Counted from the stretch's first letter, positions 8,340 to 17,491 are shown. The stretch: 64,000 bases of DNA from Streptococcus varani (GCF_001375655.1 NZ_CTEN01000001.1:186001-250000); one strand, 5' to 3'. The notes: generated by a model from the letters alone, not told the origin. Numbers and translations are program-made.

Positions 8340-9028
8340 TAGTTAGTCCCCTTTCTTTTCTTATGATTTCTCTCTAATTTCTTATCAAATAGATGATTAT
8401 AAATGGCAACTACAATCAAGGCTGCCACTGCAATCATCATTGATGAAATCGCAATATTAGCTGCATTAAAATCATAACCAAGTTCCTTTAAGGTTCCACT
8501 AATAAGGAGAACTCCCGCAGCCGCGGCAAAGGTATTTTGACCATAAAAGTTACCAAAGTTTTCATTAGCTGCGGCAAGGGCTTTTACATCTTCAATTTCT
8601 TCCTCAGTTAAATCTTCACTGACTCTAGTACGGGCTGCTGCTTCTCCCATTGGGTGAACAAGCGGACGAACAAATTGAGGATGCCCTCCTAGACGAATGG
8701 ACAAGAGACCCGCAATTTCTCGGATAATAAAGTAAATACTATAGAAACGGCCAACCGTTAAACCTTTTATCTGATTAATGAGATGTACCGCACGAGGTTT
8801 CAAACCAAAAACTTCCGATAATCCAACAAGAGGCAGAGTAATGATGAAGATCGTAATGACACGTTGATTTGTAAATTGTTGACCCAGTAATTCTAGAAAT
8901 TCCACAAAGGAAATCCCCGACACCAGAGCAGTGGCCAATCCCGCAAGAACAACTGTAGCAATTGTATCGAATTTAAAAACAAATCCCAATACAATAATAA
9001 GAATACCGATTAACTTAATCCATTCCAT
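8339..9028 (-). CDS. DUF969 family membrane protein
   Basis: From the start MEWIKLIGILIIVLGF the protein has 229 residues. That start has a strong AAAAGGAG site 7 bases upstream, whereas an in-frame start 13 codons earlier has none. It has about five hydrophobic helices and a polar central loop, VRPLVHPMGEAAARTRVSED, typical of DUF969. It opens the DUF969-DUF979-pcp operon and probably forms the transporter together with DUF979. The role is inferred from gene neighbourhood; no transport activity can be read from the sequence. Confidence 0.85.
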   Translation of the reverse strand: MEWIKLIGILIIVLGFVFKFDTIATVVLAGLATALVSGISFVEFLELLGQQFTNQRVITIFIITLPLVGLSEVFGLKPRAVHLINQIKGLTVGRFYSIYFIIREIAGLLSIRLGGHPQFVRPLVHPMGEAAARTRVSEDLTEEEIEDVKALAAANENFGNFYGQNTFAAAAGVLLISGTLKELGYDFNAANIAISSMMIAVAALIVVAIYNHLFDKKLERNHKKRKGTN

Positions 9029-9175
9029 ATTTTGACTCCTTTTTTTATTCAGACCTAATTGTAGCATGATTTGTTGGCGTTTTCAATATTTTTTTCATAA
9101 TAATTCAACTCAAATGCATGGAAATACAGTTTTCTCTTGTTAAATCAGACTTTTCTGTAATATAGCCCTAAACCC

Positions 9176-9625
9176 TTAAACCTTCTTATCTTTAAATACC
9201 AATAGTTTACTAATCAAGTAATTAGCCACCAAAATCAGTACTTGGGCCAGCAAGGTCTCAATGCGGTTGACCCAAATAAGGTCATTGTTGACAAATTGTC
9301 CGATGATTTGAGGGAATTTCTCTACCAAGAGATAAGCTAAAATCAAGTCCATTGCTAGCGTTGACAAACGGGCCACAAAAAATTTGATAAAACGCGCAAA
9401 CCAACCTTTTCTCTCTTGTGAAAAAACAAAATAATCATTGGTAAAGAAAGCAAAGAGGATTCCCGTGACATTGGCCACTAAGACTGCAAAAGTTACTTGC
9501 CTTGTCAGGAGAAAAAGTATTTCTCTAGTAGCAATGGAAACAAGGGTTGTTAAAACCCCAAAGAAAAGATATTTGAATACTTCCGTTTTGATGAATTTCA
9601 TCAGGAGTCTGATTAATTTTTGCAT
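9176..9625 (-). CDS. GtrA-like membrane protein (putative lipid-linked sugar flippase)
   Basis: The protein has 149 residues and four hydrophobic helices with the GtrA pattern (FKYLFFGVLTTLVSIATREI; VLVANVTGILFAFFTNDYFV). GtrA proteins are thought to flip undecaprenyl-phosphate-linked glucose or similar sugars across the membrane. It starts 8 bases after the YfhO-type gene and ends the three-gene GT2-YfhO-GtrA unit. That is the composition of known three-component surface-glycosylation systems. Which polymer is decorated is not visible. Confidence 0.85.
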   Translation of the reverse strand: MQKLIRLLMKFIKTEVFKYLFFGVLTTLVSIATREILFLLTRQVTFAVLVANVTGILFAFFTNDYFVFSQERKGWFARFIKFFVARLSTLAMDLILAYLLVEKFPQIIGQFVNNDLIWVNRIETLLAQVLILVANYLISKLLVFKDKKV

Positions 9626-9633
9626 TTTTTCTC

Positions 9634-12597
9634 CTAAGACAAATCTTTTTTGCTTTCCACTTTATAATCGTAATAAAGTAGGCCTAAGACACCACTCATT
9701 GAAATCAAGCTAAAGAAGAATCCAGCAAGCAGTCCACTTGGAACATAGGTCATAACAATCTTATGTTTACCAGATGTAATGGGAAAAGAAAGGAAAGCAT
9801 CCCAAGCCCGCTTAGTTGCGACTTCTTTTCCATCAACCTTGACGGTCCAACCAGGGCTATATGGAAGGCTAGTCATCATGACACTGGAGTCGTCTGTAAT
9901 AGTGACATCTCCTTCAATTCGGGTATTGGTCCACTTGGTTACCGTCATCTCTTGCTCTTTTCGAGCCGCTAAGACAGCTTTGATGGCATCATTATCCGCA
10001 CGGATAAAGCCGGCATCGCTCATATTAATTTCTTGGTCCGTTGTGAAGCGGAATTCCAAAGTGATTTCCTTTCCTTCATCATTTGCAGCAATTTGCCACA
10101 ATTGTTTTTGAGCAAAGGACACGTTATGAGGCAACCATTTCCCATCCAATAAGATGGATACCTTATCACGGTAATTTTTTAAGTTATTAGGCGTTGCGAA
10201 GTAATAAGTGTAGTTGCTCTTTGGCACGGCCTTATAGCGAATAATCCCAGCTGTATGTTGGTTCTTCACCTTATAGACCATCTGACCAAGCTCATTTTGT
10301 ATTTCTTCCATATTTTCCGTTTGGATATCTGTAAAGCTATAGGCCTGAAAATAAGGAATAACATTTTCTTGTTGCCCCATCATGGTGTTGAGGATGAGGT
10401 TTTGATTCGAGACAGGATTATTTTGTCCAAAAGTAATATTTTGAAGTAAGACACCTGTCCCAAAAGCTACTGAGAAGGCATCTGGGTTTTCATAAACTAC
10501 ATAGCGACTATCTTCATAGACTTTTTCAGTAAAGGTTTCTTTAAAATCTTTACGTGTGGTCAAGGGGCCGAAATACTGTCTCTCAGGATGCTCTTCAATC
10601 TCAGCTGGATCTTTCTCCTTGTAGTCCATATAGTAACGAACACCATAGAGAGCATCCGTTAAAAGCGTCCCATTTGCGTATTGAGTTGAGGCATTAATCC
10701 CATAATCCCCCATATAAGCAAAATGATCCATAGTAGTCCGCTCTAAGCTAGAACTAAAGGTGCTAAGTCCAGGATAGTTGAGGAGGGTTGGCGATGTCCG
10801 TGAGTAGGCAAAGGAGCCAGCGATACGGTAGAAACCTGCTGTATTATTATCCTTGATGGTATCCGTTACACGTTTAACAGAGATTGTCGCATCACTGAAC
10901 TTGTAGGCATCCGCATAACCCAATGTCACCTGAGAAAGATAAGCATTGCAACCCAACTCCAAAAAAGTCATGGCCATAAGGAGCACCCAAACAAACTTCT
11001 TAGGGCGGAAAGCAAAGGCAAGAAGCACGACTGTCCACGAAAACATGGTCATGGTAACCTGTGTCAGCAAGTAACCTTTTTGCAGGAGTAAGATAGCAAG
11101 AGCAAGGCTAACCAACAAACTAGCTGAGGTAAACAACTTAACCTTATTTTCTTCTTCCCACTTCTTCCAAATATAAAAGAGAATGGCGGTAATACACAGG
11201 GCAAGCAAAAGAGAAATCCTAGCACCATTGTTTTTTAGAAACTCAGCCACGACTTCCGGTTGTTTTCTAGCAATGTAGCTATATTCTTGACTATTGACAT
11301 AGTAACCAGAAAGACCGATAGTAGCTAGTCCAATCAAGACACCTTTCCAAGTCAACTTCGGATTTTGCTTATAAGCCTGGTAGGCCAATAGCACCATGAA
11401 GAAAGAAAGAAGCCATGAGAAACGATAGAAGAAGCCAGCTGGGTTTTGGCCCATATGCCAGATTTTACTGGTAAATTCATGGACAAAGGAAAGGAAAAAA
11501 ACGGATGTGACAAGACCTGCAGCGATTTTCTGAAAACGGTGCGCCTTGGCAAACTTGAAATAAAATAGAAATCCAAGTAAGCTGGTTGCTCCAACATAGA
11601 TATTGGGTAAGTTTGGCCCAGCTGACCAACCAGAAGTCGTATCAAAGCCACCTATCATGAGTTTGGACAAAATATCCAAAGGATTAATTTGGAGCGCCCA
11701 GGCAAAGGCCATACCCCCACCAACCTGCCCCTTGCTCTGCATAAGGTTGACAACAACTGGATAGAGAAGAACCGACGCTAATCCAACACCTAGAATTGAG
11801 AAGCAAAGTACAGCAAGCAGAGGTTGAAAATAGTTTTTGAAACGATTTTTCCATGTAACTTCAATGGACAAGTTCGGTTCCAAATAGTAACAAGCATAGA
11901 GAGCAATAAAGATACAAACCATATAGCCCAAGTAGAACTGCATAAACATGGTTAAAGCCAAGAGAAGCATGTACTTGTAGGGTTTGGCACCATCCAATAA
12001 CTCCTCCAAGGCTACTATCAGGATTGGAAGCATGAACATAGCATCATAGAAGATGACATTCATCTGGTAAGAAACCAACATACCTGAAAGGGTATAAGCC
12101 GTCGAAAAGAGCGGAAGAAGCCAGACCTTTTTGTCTAAGCCTTTGTAGCGTTTGACCAAGAGATAGGCAAAACTCCATCCAATAACCCCATAGCGCAGCC
12201 AAATCGTCAAAAAGACAGCCAGTGGAAAATATTTTAGGGGCATGAGGATATAGATGAGATTGAAAGGACTCATCAAGTAATAGGATAAAACCCCGACCAT
12301 CTCTCCACCAATGGACTTGGTAAAAGAGTAGGCAAAGGCAGACCAATCCCCCGTTAATACCGTATTCTTCAAAAAAGCAAAGAAACTGATGTACTGATGA
12401 CTAAAGTCCACCGCCATGAGACTTTTGTTTCCGAATGGATACATGCCCATTATAGCCCACACAACCAGCATGATAAGCATGGGAGCGAGTGCACTTGCTA
12501 AATAGACACTGGTTGCTGGATGATTTTTGGCCCAACTTTTAAGGGAAGCCGCCTTCTTATCAACAAAGGAAGCCCATTCATTTAAAACTTTTATCAT
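9634..12597 (-). CDS. YfhO family GT-C membrane glycosyltransferase
   Basis: The protein has 987 residues. About 13 transmembrane helices fill the first 560 residues and one lies at the C-terminus, separated by a large extracellular domain. The first outer loop carries the aspartate in LMAVDFSHQYISFFAFLKN, the usual GT-C catalytic position. The C-terminal beta domain (TSLPYSPGWTVKVDGKEV, SGKHKIVMTYVPSG) is typical of YfhO. Family members transfer sugars from undecaprenyl phosphate to teichoic acids or other surface polymers outside the membrane. The start overlaps the GT2 stop (TAATG). Confidence 0.88.
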   Translation of the reverse strand: MIKVLNEWASFVDKKAASLKSWAKNHPATSVYLASALAPMLIMLVVWAIMGMYPFGNKSLMAVDFSHQYISFFAFLKNTVLTGDWSAFAYSFTKSIGGEMVGVLSYYLMSPFNLIYILMPLKYFPLAVFLTIWLRYGVIGWSFAYLLVKRYKGLDKKVWLLPLFSTAYTLSGMLVSYQMNVIFYDAMFMLPILIVALEELLDGAKPYKYMLLLALTMFMQFYLGYMVCIFIALYACYYLEPNLSIEVTWKNRFKNYFQPLLAVLCFSILGVGLASVLLYPVVVNLMQSKGQVGGGMAFAWALQINPLDILSKLMIGGFDTTSGWSAGPNLPNIYVGATSLLGFLFYFKFAKAHRFQKIAAGLVTSVFFLSFVHEFTSKIWHMGQNPAGFFYRFSWLLSFFMVLLAYQAYKQNPKLTWKGVLIGLATIGLSGYYVNSQEYSYIARKQPEVVAEFLKNNGARISLLLALCITAILFYIWKKWEEENKVKLFTSASLLVSLALAILLLQKGYLLTQVTMTMFSWTVVLLAFAFRPKKFVWVLLMAMTFLELGCNAYLSQVTLGYADAYKFSDATISVKRVTDTIKDNNTAGFYRIAGSFAYSRTSPTLLNYPGLSTFSSSLERTTMDHFAYMGDYGINASTQYANGTLLTDALYGVRYYMDYKEKDPAEIEEHPERQYFGPLTTRKDFKETFTEKVYEDSRYVVYENPDAFSVAFGTGVLLQNITFGQNNPVSNQNLILNTMMGQQENVIPYFQAYSFTDIQTENMEEIQNELGQMVYKVKNQHTAGIIRYKAVPKSNYTYYFATPNNLKNYRDKVSILLDGKWLPHNVSFAQKQLWQIAANDEGKEITLEFRFTTDQEINMSDAGFIRADNDAIKAVLAARKEQEMTVTKWTNTRIEGDVTITDDSSVMMTSLPYSPGWTVKVDGKEVATKRAWDAFLSFPITSGKHKIVMTYVPSGLLAGFFFSLISMSGVLGLLYYDYKVESKKDLS

Positions 12598-13556
12598 TAC
12601 CCAACCCTATCTTTCTCAGCTTTTTCAATATTGGTTTTCTCCACCACAAAGTGTGGTCGGCGCTTGACTTCATAATAAATTTTACCGATATATTCACCGA
12701 GAACTCCAATGGAAATCAACTGCACTCCGCTAAAAAGGATGATGGCAGCAATGGTTGTAAAATAACCACTGACTGTATGACCAGAATTAGCAAAATAGCG
12801 GTAAAGTTCAACGAGGAGATAGAGAAAGGCCAAACCCAGACTAAAAAAACCAAACTGGATACAGACCCGCAATGGTTTATCATTAAAGGAAATGATGCCT
12901 TGGATGGCATAGTTGAACGATTTCTTGAATCCAAACTTACTCTTACCCGCTTCACGAACCTGATTTTTGTACTTGATGACTTTTTCTCTAAAGCCAATCC
13001 ATTCATACAATCCCTTATTAAAACGATTGTACTCCGGCAAAGAGAGAAAAGTTGTCACAGCCTTTCTGCTCAGAAGACGCAATTCTGACTTGCCATCTGT
13101 CAACTGAACATCCATGGAACGATTGGAAAGATTGTAAAAAAAATGAGCAAAGAAGCTGGCTAGTTTAGATTCGCCCTCACGATCCCGCTGACCACTAACA
13201 ACATCATAACCTTCCTTGTAGGCAGCCAAAAACTGAGGGATCAAATAAGGTGGATGTTGCAAATCCCCATCCATGACCATGACCGCATCACCCGTTGCAT
13301 ATTTAAAACCAGCTAAAATACCGCCCTCACGACCGAAATTGCGACTGAGACTAAGATAACGTAGGTGATCATTCTCCTGTGCTAATTGTTCCATCAACTC
13401 AAATGTGCGGTCCGTAGAACCATCATCAATATAGAGTAACTCATAGTCATCCAACTCACTGCCCAACATACTCTCCAGTTGTGCATTCATAGCTAGGTGA
13501 GTCTTTTCAATCATGTTTTCTTCATTATAAAATGTAATGAGCAACGATAATTTCAT
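12597..13556 (-). CDS. GT2 polyprenyl-phosphate sugar transferase (GtrB/CsbB-like)
   Basis: The protein has 319 residues. The GT2 catalytic domain fills the first 225: LLITFYNEENMI, the nucleotide-binding YIDDGSTD, and the catalytic-metal DGDLQHPP. Two C-terminal transmembrane helices follow (about 232-252 and 265-290). This is the DPM1/GtrB/CsbB architecture, which makes undecaprenyl-phosphate glucose or GlcNAc on the inner membrane face. It is the first gene of the GT2-YfhO-GtrA operon. The sugar cannot be predicted from sequence alone. Confidence 0.9.
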   Translation of the reverse strand: MKLSLLITFYNEENMIEKTHLAMNAQLESMLGSELDDYELLYIDDGSTDRTFELMEQLAQENDHLRYLSLSRNFGREGGILAGFKYATGDAVMVMDGDLQHPPYLIPQFLAAYKEGYDVVSGQRDREGESKLASFFAHFFYNLSNRSMDVQLTDGKSELRLLSRKAVTTFLSLPEYNRFNKGLYEWIGFREKVIKYKNQVREAGKSKFGFKKSFNYAIQGIISFNDKPLRVCIQFGFFSLGLAFLYLLVELYRYFANSGHTVSGYFTTIAAIILFSGVQLISIGVLGEYIGKIYYEVKRRPHFVVEKTNIEKAEKDRVG

Positions 13557-13734
13557 CCTATCTCCCTCATAAACTCTAAGATTGTTCTCTTATTTATCGA
13601 AAGAGAAAATTTTCCTTTCTCTCCTATCATTTTTTGAAAAAATTATCAATGCTCTCGAGTTACTTTATTCAAATGTCAACATAGAGGCAACCAATAATCT
13701 CATCAATATCATTAAGTGCAATTACTTTCGTTTT

Positions 13735-13770
13735 ACTAAAAAATGGAGAGAACCAGTTTGGTTCTCTCCA
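13735..13770 (-). terminator. Terminator of the Rib-type surface protein gene
   Basis: GGAGAGAACC (13745-13754) and GGTTCTCTCC (13760-13769) form a perfect stem with a five-base loop. ATTTTTTAG follows on the minus strand. It lies about 75-100 bases past the stop at 13844. Confidence 0.88.
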
Positions 13771-13843
13771 AGGTTTAACTGTTGATTAACTCATTACAGT
13801 CAACAACAAATCTTTTTTGATAGAATTATAAAATTCAATATTA

Positions 13844-16714
13844 TTAGTCACGTTTACGTTTTGAAGATACTAGAGAGATTCCTACACCAGAAATGATTAA
13901 TAAACCTAGAGCTATCAAAAAAGAATTAGATTCTTCACCTGTTACAGGCAAAATTTTTCTTTGATCCTTACCTGTCGGTTCGTTTTTATCGGCATCTGTA
14001 CGTGGATCTACAACGTTAACTTTTACAGGAACCTTATCTGTACTTCCATCAGGGTATGTTACCACTACAACGGCATCTTTTTCACCAGGTGTGCTTGTGT
14101 CTACTGGAGTTTCGTATGCGTACGTTGTACCTGCTGGCAAGCCATCTTTATTGATAGAGTTATCAACGTTCGGTTCATCACCAACATTAACTGTTTGATC
14201 CTTACCTGTCGGTTCGTTTTTATCGGCATCTGTACGTGGATCTACAACGTTAACTTTTACAGGAACCTTATCTGTACTTCCATCAGGGTATGTTACCACT
14301 ACAACGGCATCTTTTTCACCAGGTGTGCTTGTGTCTACTGGAGTTTCGTATGCGTACGTTGTACCTGCTGGCAAGCCATCTTTATTGATAGAGTTATCAA
14401 CGTTCGGTTCATCACCAACATTAACTGTTTGATCCTTACCTGTCGGTTCGTTTTTATCGGCATCTGTACGTGGATCTACAACGTTAACTTTTACAGGAAC
14501 CTTATCTGTACTTCCATCAGGGTATGTTACCACTACAACGGCATCTTTTTCACCAGGTGTGCTTGTGTCTACTGGAGTTTCGTATGCGTACGTTGTACCT
14601 GCTGGCAAGCCATCTTTATTGATAGAGTTATCAACGTTCGGTTCATCACCAACATTAACTGTTTGATCCTTACCTGTCGGTTCGTTTTTATCGGCATCTG
14701 TACGTGGATCTACAACGTTAACTTTTACAGGAACCTTATCTGTACTTCCATCAGGGTATGTTACCACTACAACGGCATCTTTTTCACCAGGTGTGCTTGT
14801 GTCTACTGGAGTTTCGTATGCGTACGTTGTACCTGCTGGCAAGCCATCTTTATTGATAGAGTTATCAACGTTCGGTTCATCACCAACATTAACTGTTTGA
14901 TCCTTACCTGTCGGTTCGTTTTTATCGGCATCTGTACGTGGATCTACAACGTTAACTTTTACAGGAACCTTATCTGTACTTCCATCAGGGTATGTTACCA
15001 CTACAACGGCATCTTTTTCACCAGGTGTGCTTGTGTCTACTGGAGTTTCGTATGCGTACGTTGTACCTGCTGGCAAGCCATCTTTATTGATAGAGTTATC
15101 AACGTTCGGTTCATCACCAACATTAACTGTTTGATCCTTACCTGTCGGTTCGTTTTTATCGGCATCTGTACGTGGATCTACAACGTTAACTTTTACAGGA
15201 ACCTTATCTGTACTTCCATCAGGGTATGTTACCACTACAACGGCATCTTTTTCACCAGGTGTGCTTGTGTCTACTGGAGTTTCGTATGCGTACGTTGTAC
15301 CTGCTGGCAAGCCATCTTTATTGATAGAGTTATCAACGTTCGGTTCATCACCAACATTAACTGTTTGATCCTTACCTGTCGGTTCGTTTTTATCGGCATC
15401 TGTACGTGGATCTACAACGTTAACTTTTACAGGAACCTTATCTGTACTTCCATCAGGGTATGTTACCACTACAACGGCATCTTTTTCACCAGGTGTGCTT
15501 GTGTCTACTGGAGTTTCGTATGCGTACGTTGTACCTGCTGGCAAGCCATCTTTATTGATAGAGTTATCAACGTTCGGTTCATCACCAACATTAACTGTTT
15601 GATCCTTACCTGTCGGTTCGTTTTTATCGGCATCTGTACGTGGATCTACAACGTTAACTTTTACAGGAACCTTATCTGTACTTCCATCAGGGTATGTTAC
15701 CACTACAACGGCATCTTTTTCACCAGGTGTGCTTGTGTCTACTGGAGTTTCGTATGCGTACGTTGTACCTGCTGGCAAGCCATCTTTATTGATAGAGTTA
15801 TCAACGTTCGGTTCATCACCAACATTAACTGTTTGATCCTTACCTGTCGGTTCGTTTTTATCGGCATCTCTAGGGTCTGGGAGTCCCGCAGTCACAGCTT
15901 GTTCTTTAGTAAAATTAAAATAAATATCTACATTTTTACCGGCAGTTTCTGTGAAATTATACCCCAAAAAAACAATACCTGTCGATCCTTCGATTTTAGT
16001 TTGTATACCACTCGGAGAAACTAAATAAAGATCAAAGTAGTCTTCTAAATTAAAAACTTTTGAGTTTCTATTAAATGGTAGCGGACCATAAAAATCCATT
16101 GGTACATTAAATCTTTGTCCCCAGTTAGAACCAAAAAGATTTTGGAAAGGAGCAACAAATCCAGTGTCATTCGTATTCTTCATGACAAACTTTAGATTGT
16201 AACCTTTATATTCTGCGATATTTTTAAAATTCGCTCTCATATCTTCGTTAACTTGGTAATACATTGACTCGATAACTGTACTTTCAAAAACAGCTGCTCT
16301 CGACATACGACGAGATATGCGTCCGCTCTCTAAAACGGCATTTTTATTGATAGAGTTATCAACGTTCGGTTCATCACCAACATTAACTGTTTGATCCTTA
16401 CCTGTCGGTTCGTTTTGACTTGAATAATTTGTAGTAGCTTCAATTTCTCTTTGCAATTTGGATGATTGATCATCTAATGCTAAAGAGGACTCACCTAAAT
16501 TAATTTTATCATTATCGGCTATACCCTGTGTCACTTTAGTTGTGACATCCGATGAATCCGTATCAGCTAGAACCCTATCAAAACTATTAGAACCGAAGAA
16601 GCTCAATCCTATCAGGACAGATGCTGCTCCTATTTTAAATTTTTTAATGCTATATCTTTGCTTACTTTTACTTAAGTCAAATTTAGCATTTTTAAAATAT
16701 TTCTTCAAAAACAT
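13844..16714 (-). CDS. LPXTG cell-wall-anchored surface protein with Rib-type repeats
   Basis: The 956-residue protein has a YSIRK-type signal peptide (YSIKKFKIGAASVLIGLSFF, about residues 21-40). An acidic linker and a unique domain (about residues 135-285; KGYNLKFVMKNTNDTGFVAP) follow. Then come eight tandem 78-residue repeats, each with the Rib-like core TPGEKDAVVVVTYPDGSTDK. The protein ends in LPVTG (near residue 922), a hydrophobic helix and SSKRKRD, so sortase A would anchor it. Rib/alpha repeats act as rigid stalks that present an N-terminal adhesin. The unique domain matches nothing I recognise. A GAAAGGAAATATCA site supports the start. The gene stands alone between a terminator and a TetR gene. 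Confidence 0.92.
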   Translation of the reverse strand: MFLKKYFKNAKFDLSKSKQRYSIKKFKIGAASVLIGLSFFGSNSFDRVLADTDSSDVTTKVTQGIADNDKINLGESSLALDDQSSKLQREIEATTNYSSQNEPTGKDQTVNVGDEPNVDNSINKNAVLESGRISRRMSRAAVFESTVIESMYYQVNEDMRANFKNIAEYKGYNLKFVMKNTNDTGFVAPFQNLFGSNWGQRFNVPMDFYGPLPFNRNSKVFNLEDYFDLYLVSPSGIQTKIEGSTGIVFLGYNFTETAGKNVDIYFNFTKEQAVTAGLPDPRDADKNEPTGKDQTVNVGDEPNVDNSINKDGLPAGTTYAYETPVDTSTPGEKDAVVVVTYPDGSTDKVPVKVNVVDPRTDADKNEPTGKDQTVNVGDEPNVDNSINKDGLPAGTTYAYETPVDTSTPGEKDAVVVVTYPDGSTDKVPVKVNVVDPRTDADKNEPTGKDQTVNVGDEPNVDNSINKDGLPAGTTYAYETPVDTSTPGEKDAVVVVTYPDGSTDKVPVKVNVVDPRTDADKNEPTGKDQTVNVGDEPNVDNSINKDGLPAGTTYAYETPVDTSTPGEKDAVVVVTYPDGSTDKVPVKVNVVDPRTDADKNEPTGKDQTVNVGDEPNVDNSINKDGLPAGTTYAYETPVDTSTPGEKDAVVVVTYPDGSTDKVPVKVNVVDPRTDADKNEPTGKDQTVNVGDEPNVDNSINKDGLPAGTTYAYETPVDTSTPGEKDAVVVVTYPDGSTDKVPVKVNVVDPRTDADKNEPTGKDQTVNVGDEPNVDNSINKDGLPAGTTYAYETPVDTSTPGEKDAVVVVTYPDGSTDKVPVKVNVVDPRTDADKNEPTGKDQTVNVGDEPNVDNSINKDGLPAGTTYAYETPVDTSTPGEKDAVVVVTYPDGSTDKVPVKVNVVDPRTDADKNEPTGKDQRKILPVTGEESNSFLIALGLLIISGVGISLVSSKRKRD
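13961..15868 (-). repeat. Tandem repeat array, eight 234-bp units plus a partial unit
   Basis: The unit recurs every 234 bases (for example at 13961, 14195 and 15833) with no base differences that I could see. It encodes 78 residues. A partial copy ends at about 15868, where the sequence diverges into the unique domain. Because 234 is a multiple of three, copy number can change by recombination without loss of frame. The same property creates a long spurious open frame on the plus strand. Confidence 0.95.
16343..16416 (-). repeat. Isolated fragment of the surface-protein repeat, N-terminal to the unique domain
   Basis: About 74 bases identical to part of the 234-bp repeat lie within the same gene but before the unique domain. 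They encode 24 residues from NEPTGKDQTV to SINK. Identity to the array at DNA level implies a recent copying or recombination event. Confidence 0.85.
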
Positions 16715-16760
16715 TGATATTTCCTTTCTAATTTTTATGTGTTTTTAAAAACACATAAAA

Positions 16761-16769
16761 ATTATAACA
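16761..16769 (-). promoter_or_regulatory. Extended -10 promoter of the surface protein gene
   Basis: On the minus strand TGTTATAAT gives an extended -10 box about 45 bases upstream of the start at 16714. No good -35 box is visible at 16-18 bases, which fits an extended -10 promoter. The 16715-16916 interval holds no gene, but it does hold an A8G7 tract at 16838-16852. Confidence 0.55.
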
Positions 16770-16916
16770 TGTTCTAAGCACACAAAATTCACAAACGATG
16801 TGCTTTTTGTATAATCTGAGTTAAAAAATGTAAATCGAAAAAAAAGGGGGGGTGATTGACAATAGCTCAGCGATAATTATGTTGCAACCTGGAAATTGCA
16901 GCCTACTTTTAGCTAA

Positions 16917-17447
16917 CTATACTTTAACTGATTTACTGATGATGTTCGAAATCTCTTCTGGCGATTCTTGAAAACCAGTTGTTATCCATTTCAGAATAAT
17001 AGAATTTACAGTTGTAGTATAAAGCTCGAATGCATATTCATAAGGTACGGAATAGTTTCTCTCTAGTTTATCGCTCAAATCTACAATGTCGGAATTTTTT
17101 ACAATGTCCCTTATATATTGAATGATAGACTCTTTCATGCCAGGAAAATTCGAAAGTAATGACTGAAGAATAAATTGATTTTCCTTATTAAAGAGATATT
17201 TTAAAACTTTTAACATTACAGGAGTTCCTAGAGACATATCTTCTTGTAAAATCTGTGTAATTCTATCAAAATAATTTGACAACAACTCAGTAAAAAAATC
17301 TTCTTTTGAATAGTAATAATTATAAAAAGTTCTTCTACTTAAGCCAGCAACTGTTGATAGCTCAGTTATAGTTATAGATTGCATCGGTTTATTATTTAAC
17401 AAGTGTGAAACAGATAATAATAATTGTAAATTGATATCTTTTTTCAT
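16917..17447 (-). CDS. TetR/AcrR family transcriptional regulator
   Basis: The protein has 176 residues with an N-terminal HTH (ITITELSTVAGLSRRTFYNY, then YYSKEDFF) typical of TetR regulators. The C-terminal helical domain resembles the TetR_C group seen in DhaS-like streptococcal proteins. These repressors bind a short palindrome near their own promoter; one is present at 17492-17507. The gene lies directly upstream of the Rib-type surface protein in the same direction and could control it, but the ligand and targets are unknown. Confidence 0.8.
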   Translation of the reverse strand: MKKDINLQLLLSVSHLLNNKPMQSITITELSTVAGLSRRTFYNYYYSKEDFFTELLSNYFDRITQILQEDMSLGTPVMLKVLKYLFNKENQFILQSLLSNFPGMKESIIQYIRDIVKNSDIVDLSDKLERNYSVPYEYAFELYTTTVNSIILKWITTGFQESPEEISNIISKSVKV

Positions 17448-17491
17448 TAATTAGACCCTAAAACCTTAATACTTATTTTTTACCTCTGGTA

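Noticed and set aside
13582..13785. Plus-strand open frame of 67 codons between the GT2 and surface-protein genes
   Set aside because: It crosses the minus-strand terminator, lacks a ribosome site and has no family resemblance.
13961..16024. Long plus-strand open frame of 687 codons across the surface-protein gene
   Set aside because: It is the antisense of the 234-bp repeats. Because the repeat length is a multiple of three, one open antisense unit stays open in all copies. No ribosome site, and the cysteine-rich repeated product is implausible.
16774..16816. Plus-strand hairpin AAGCACA/TGTGCTT followed by T residues
   Set aside because: It resembles a terminator, but no plus-strand gene ends there. 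It overlaps the surface-protein promoter region and may be chance.
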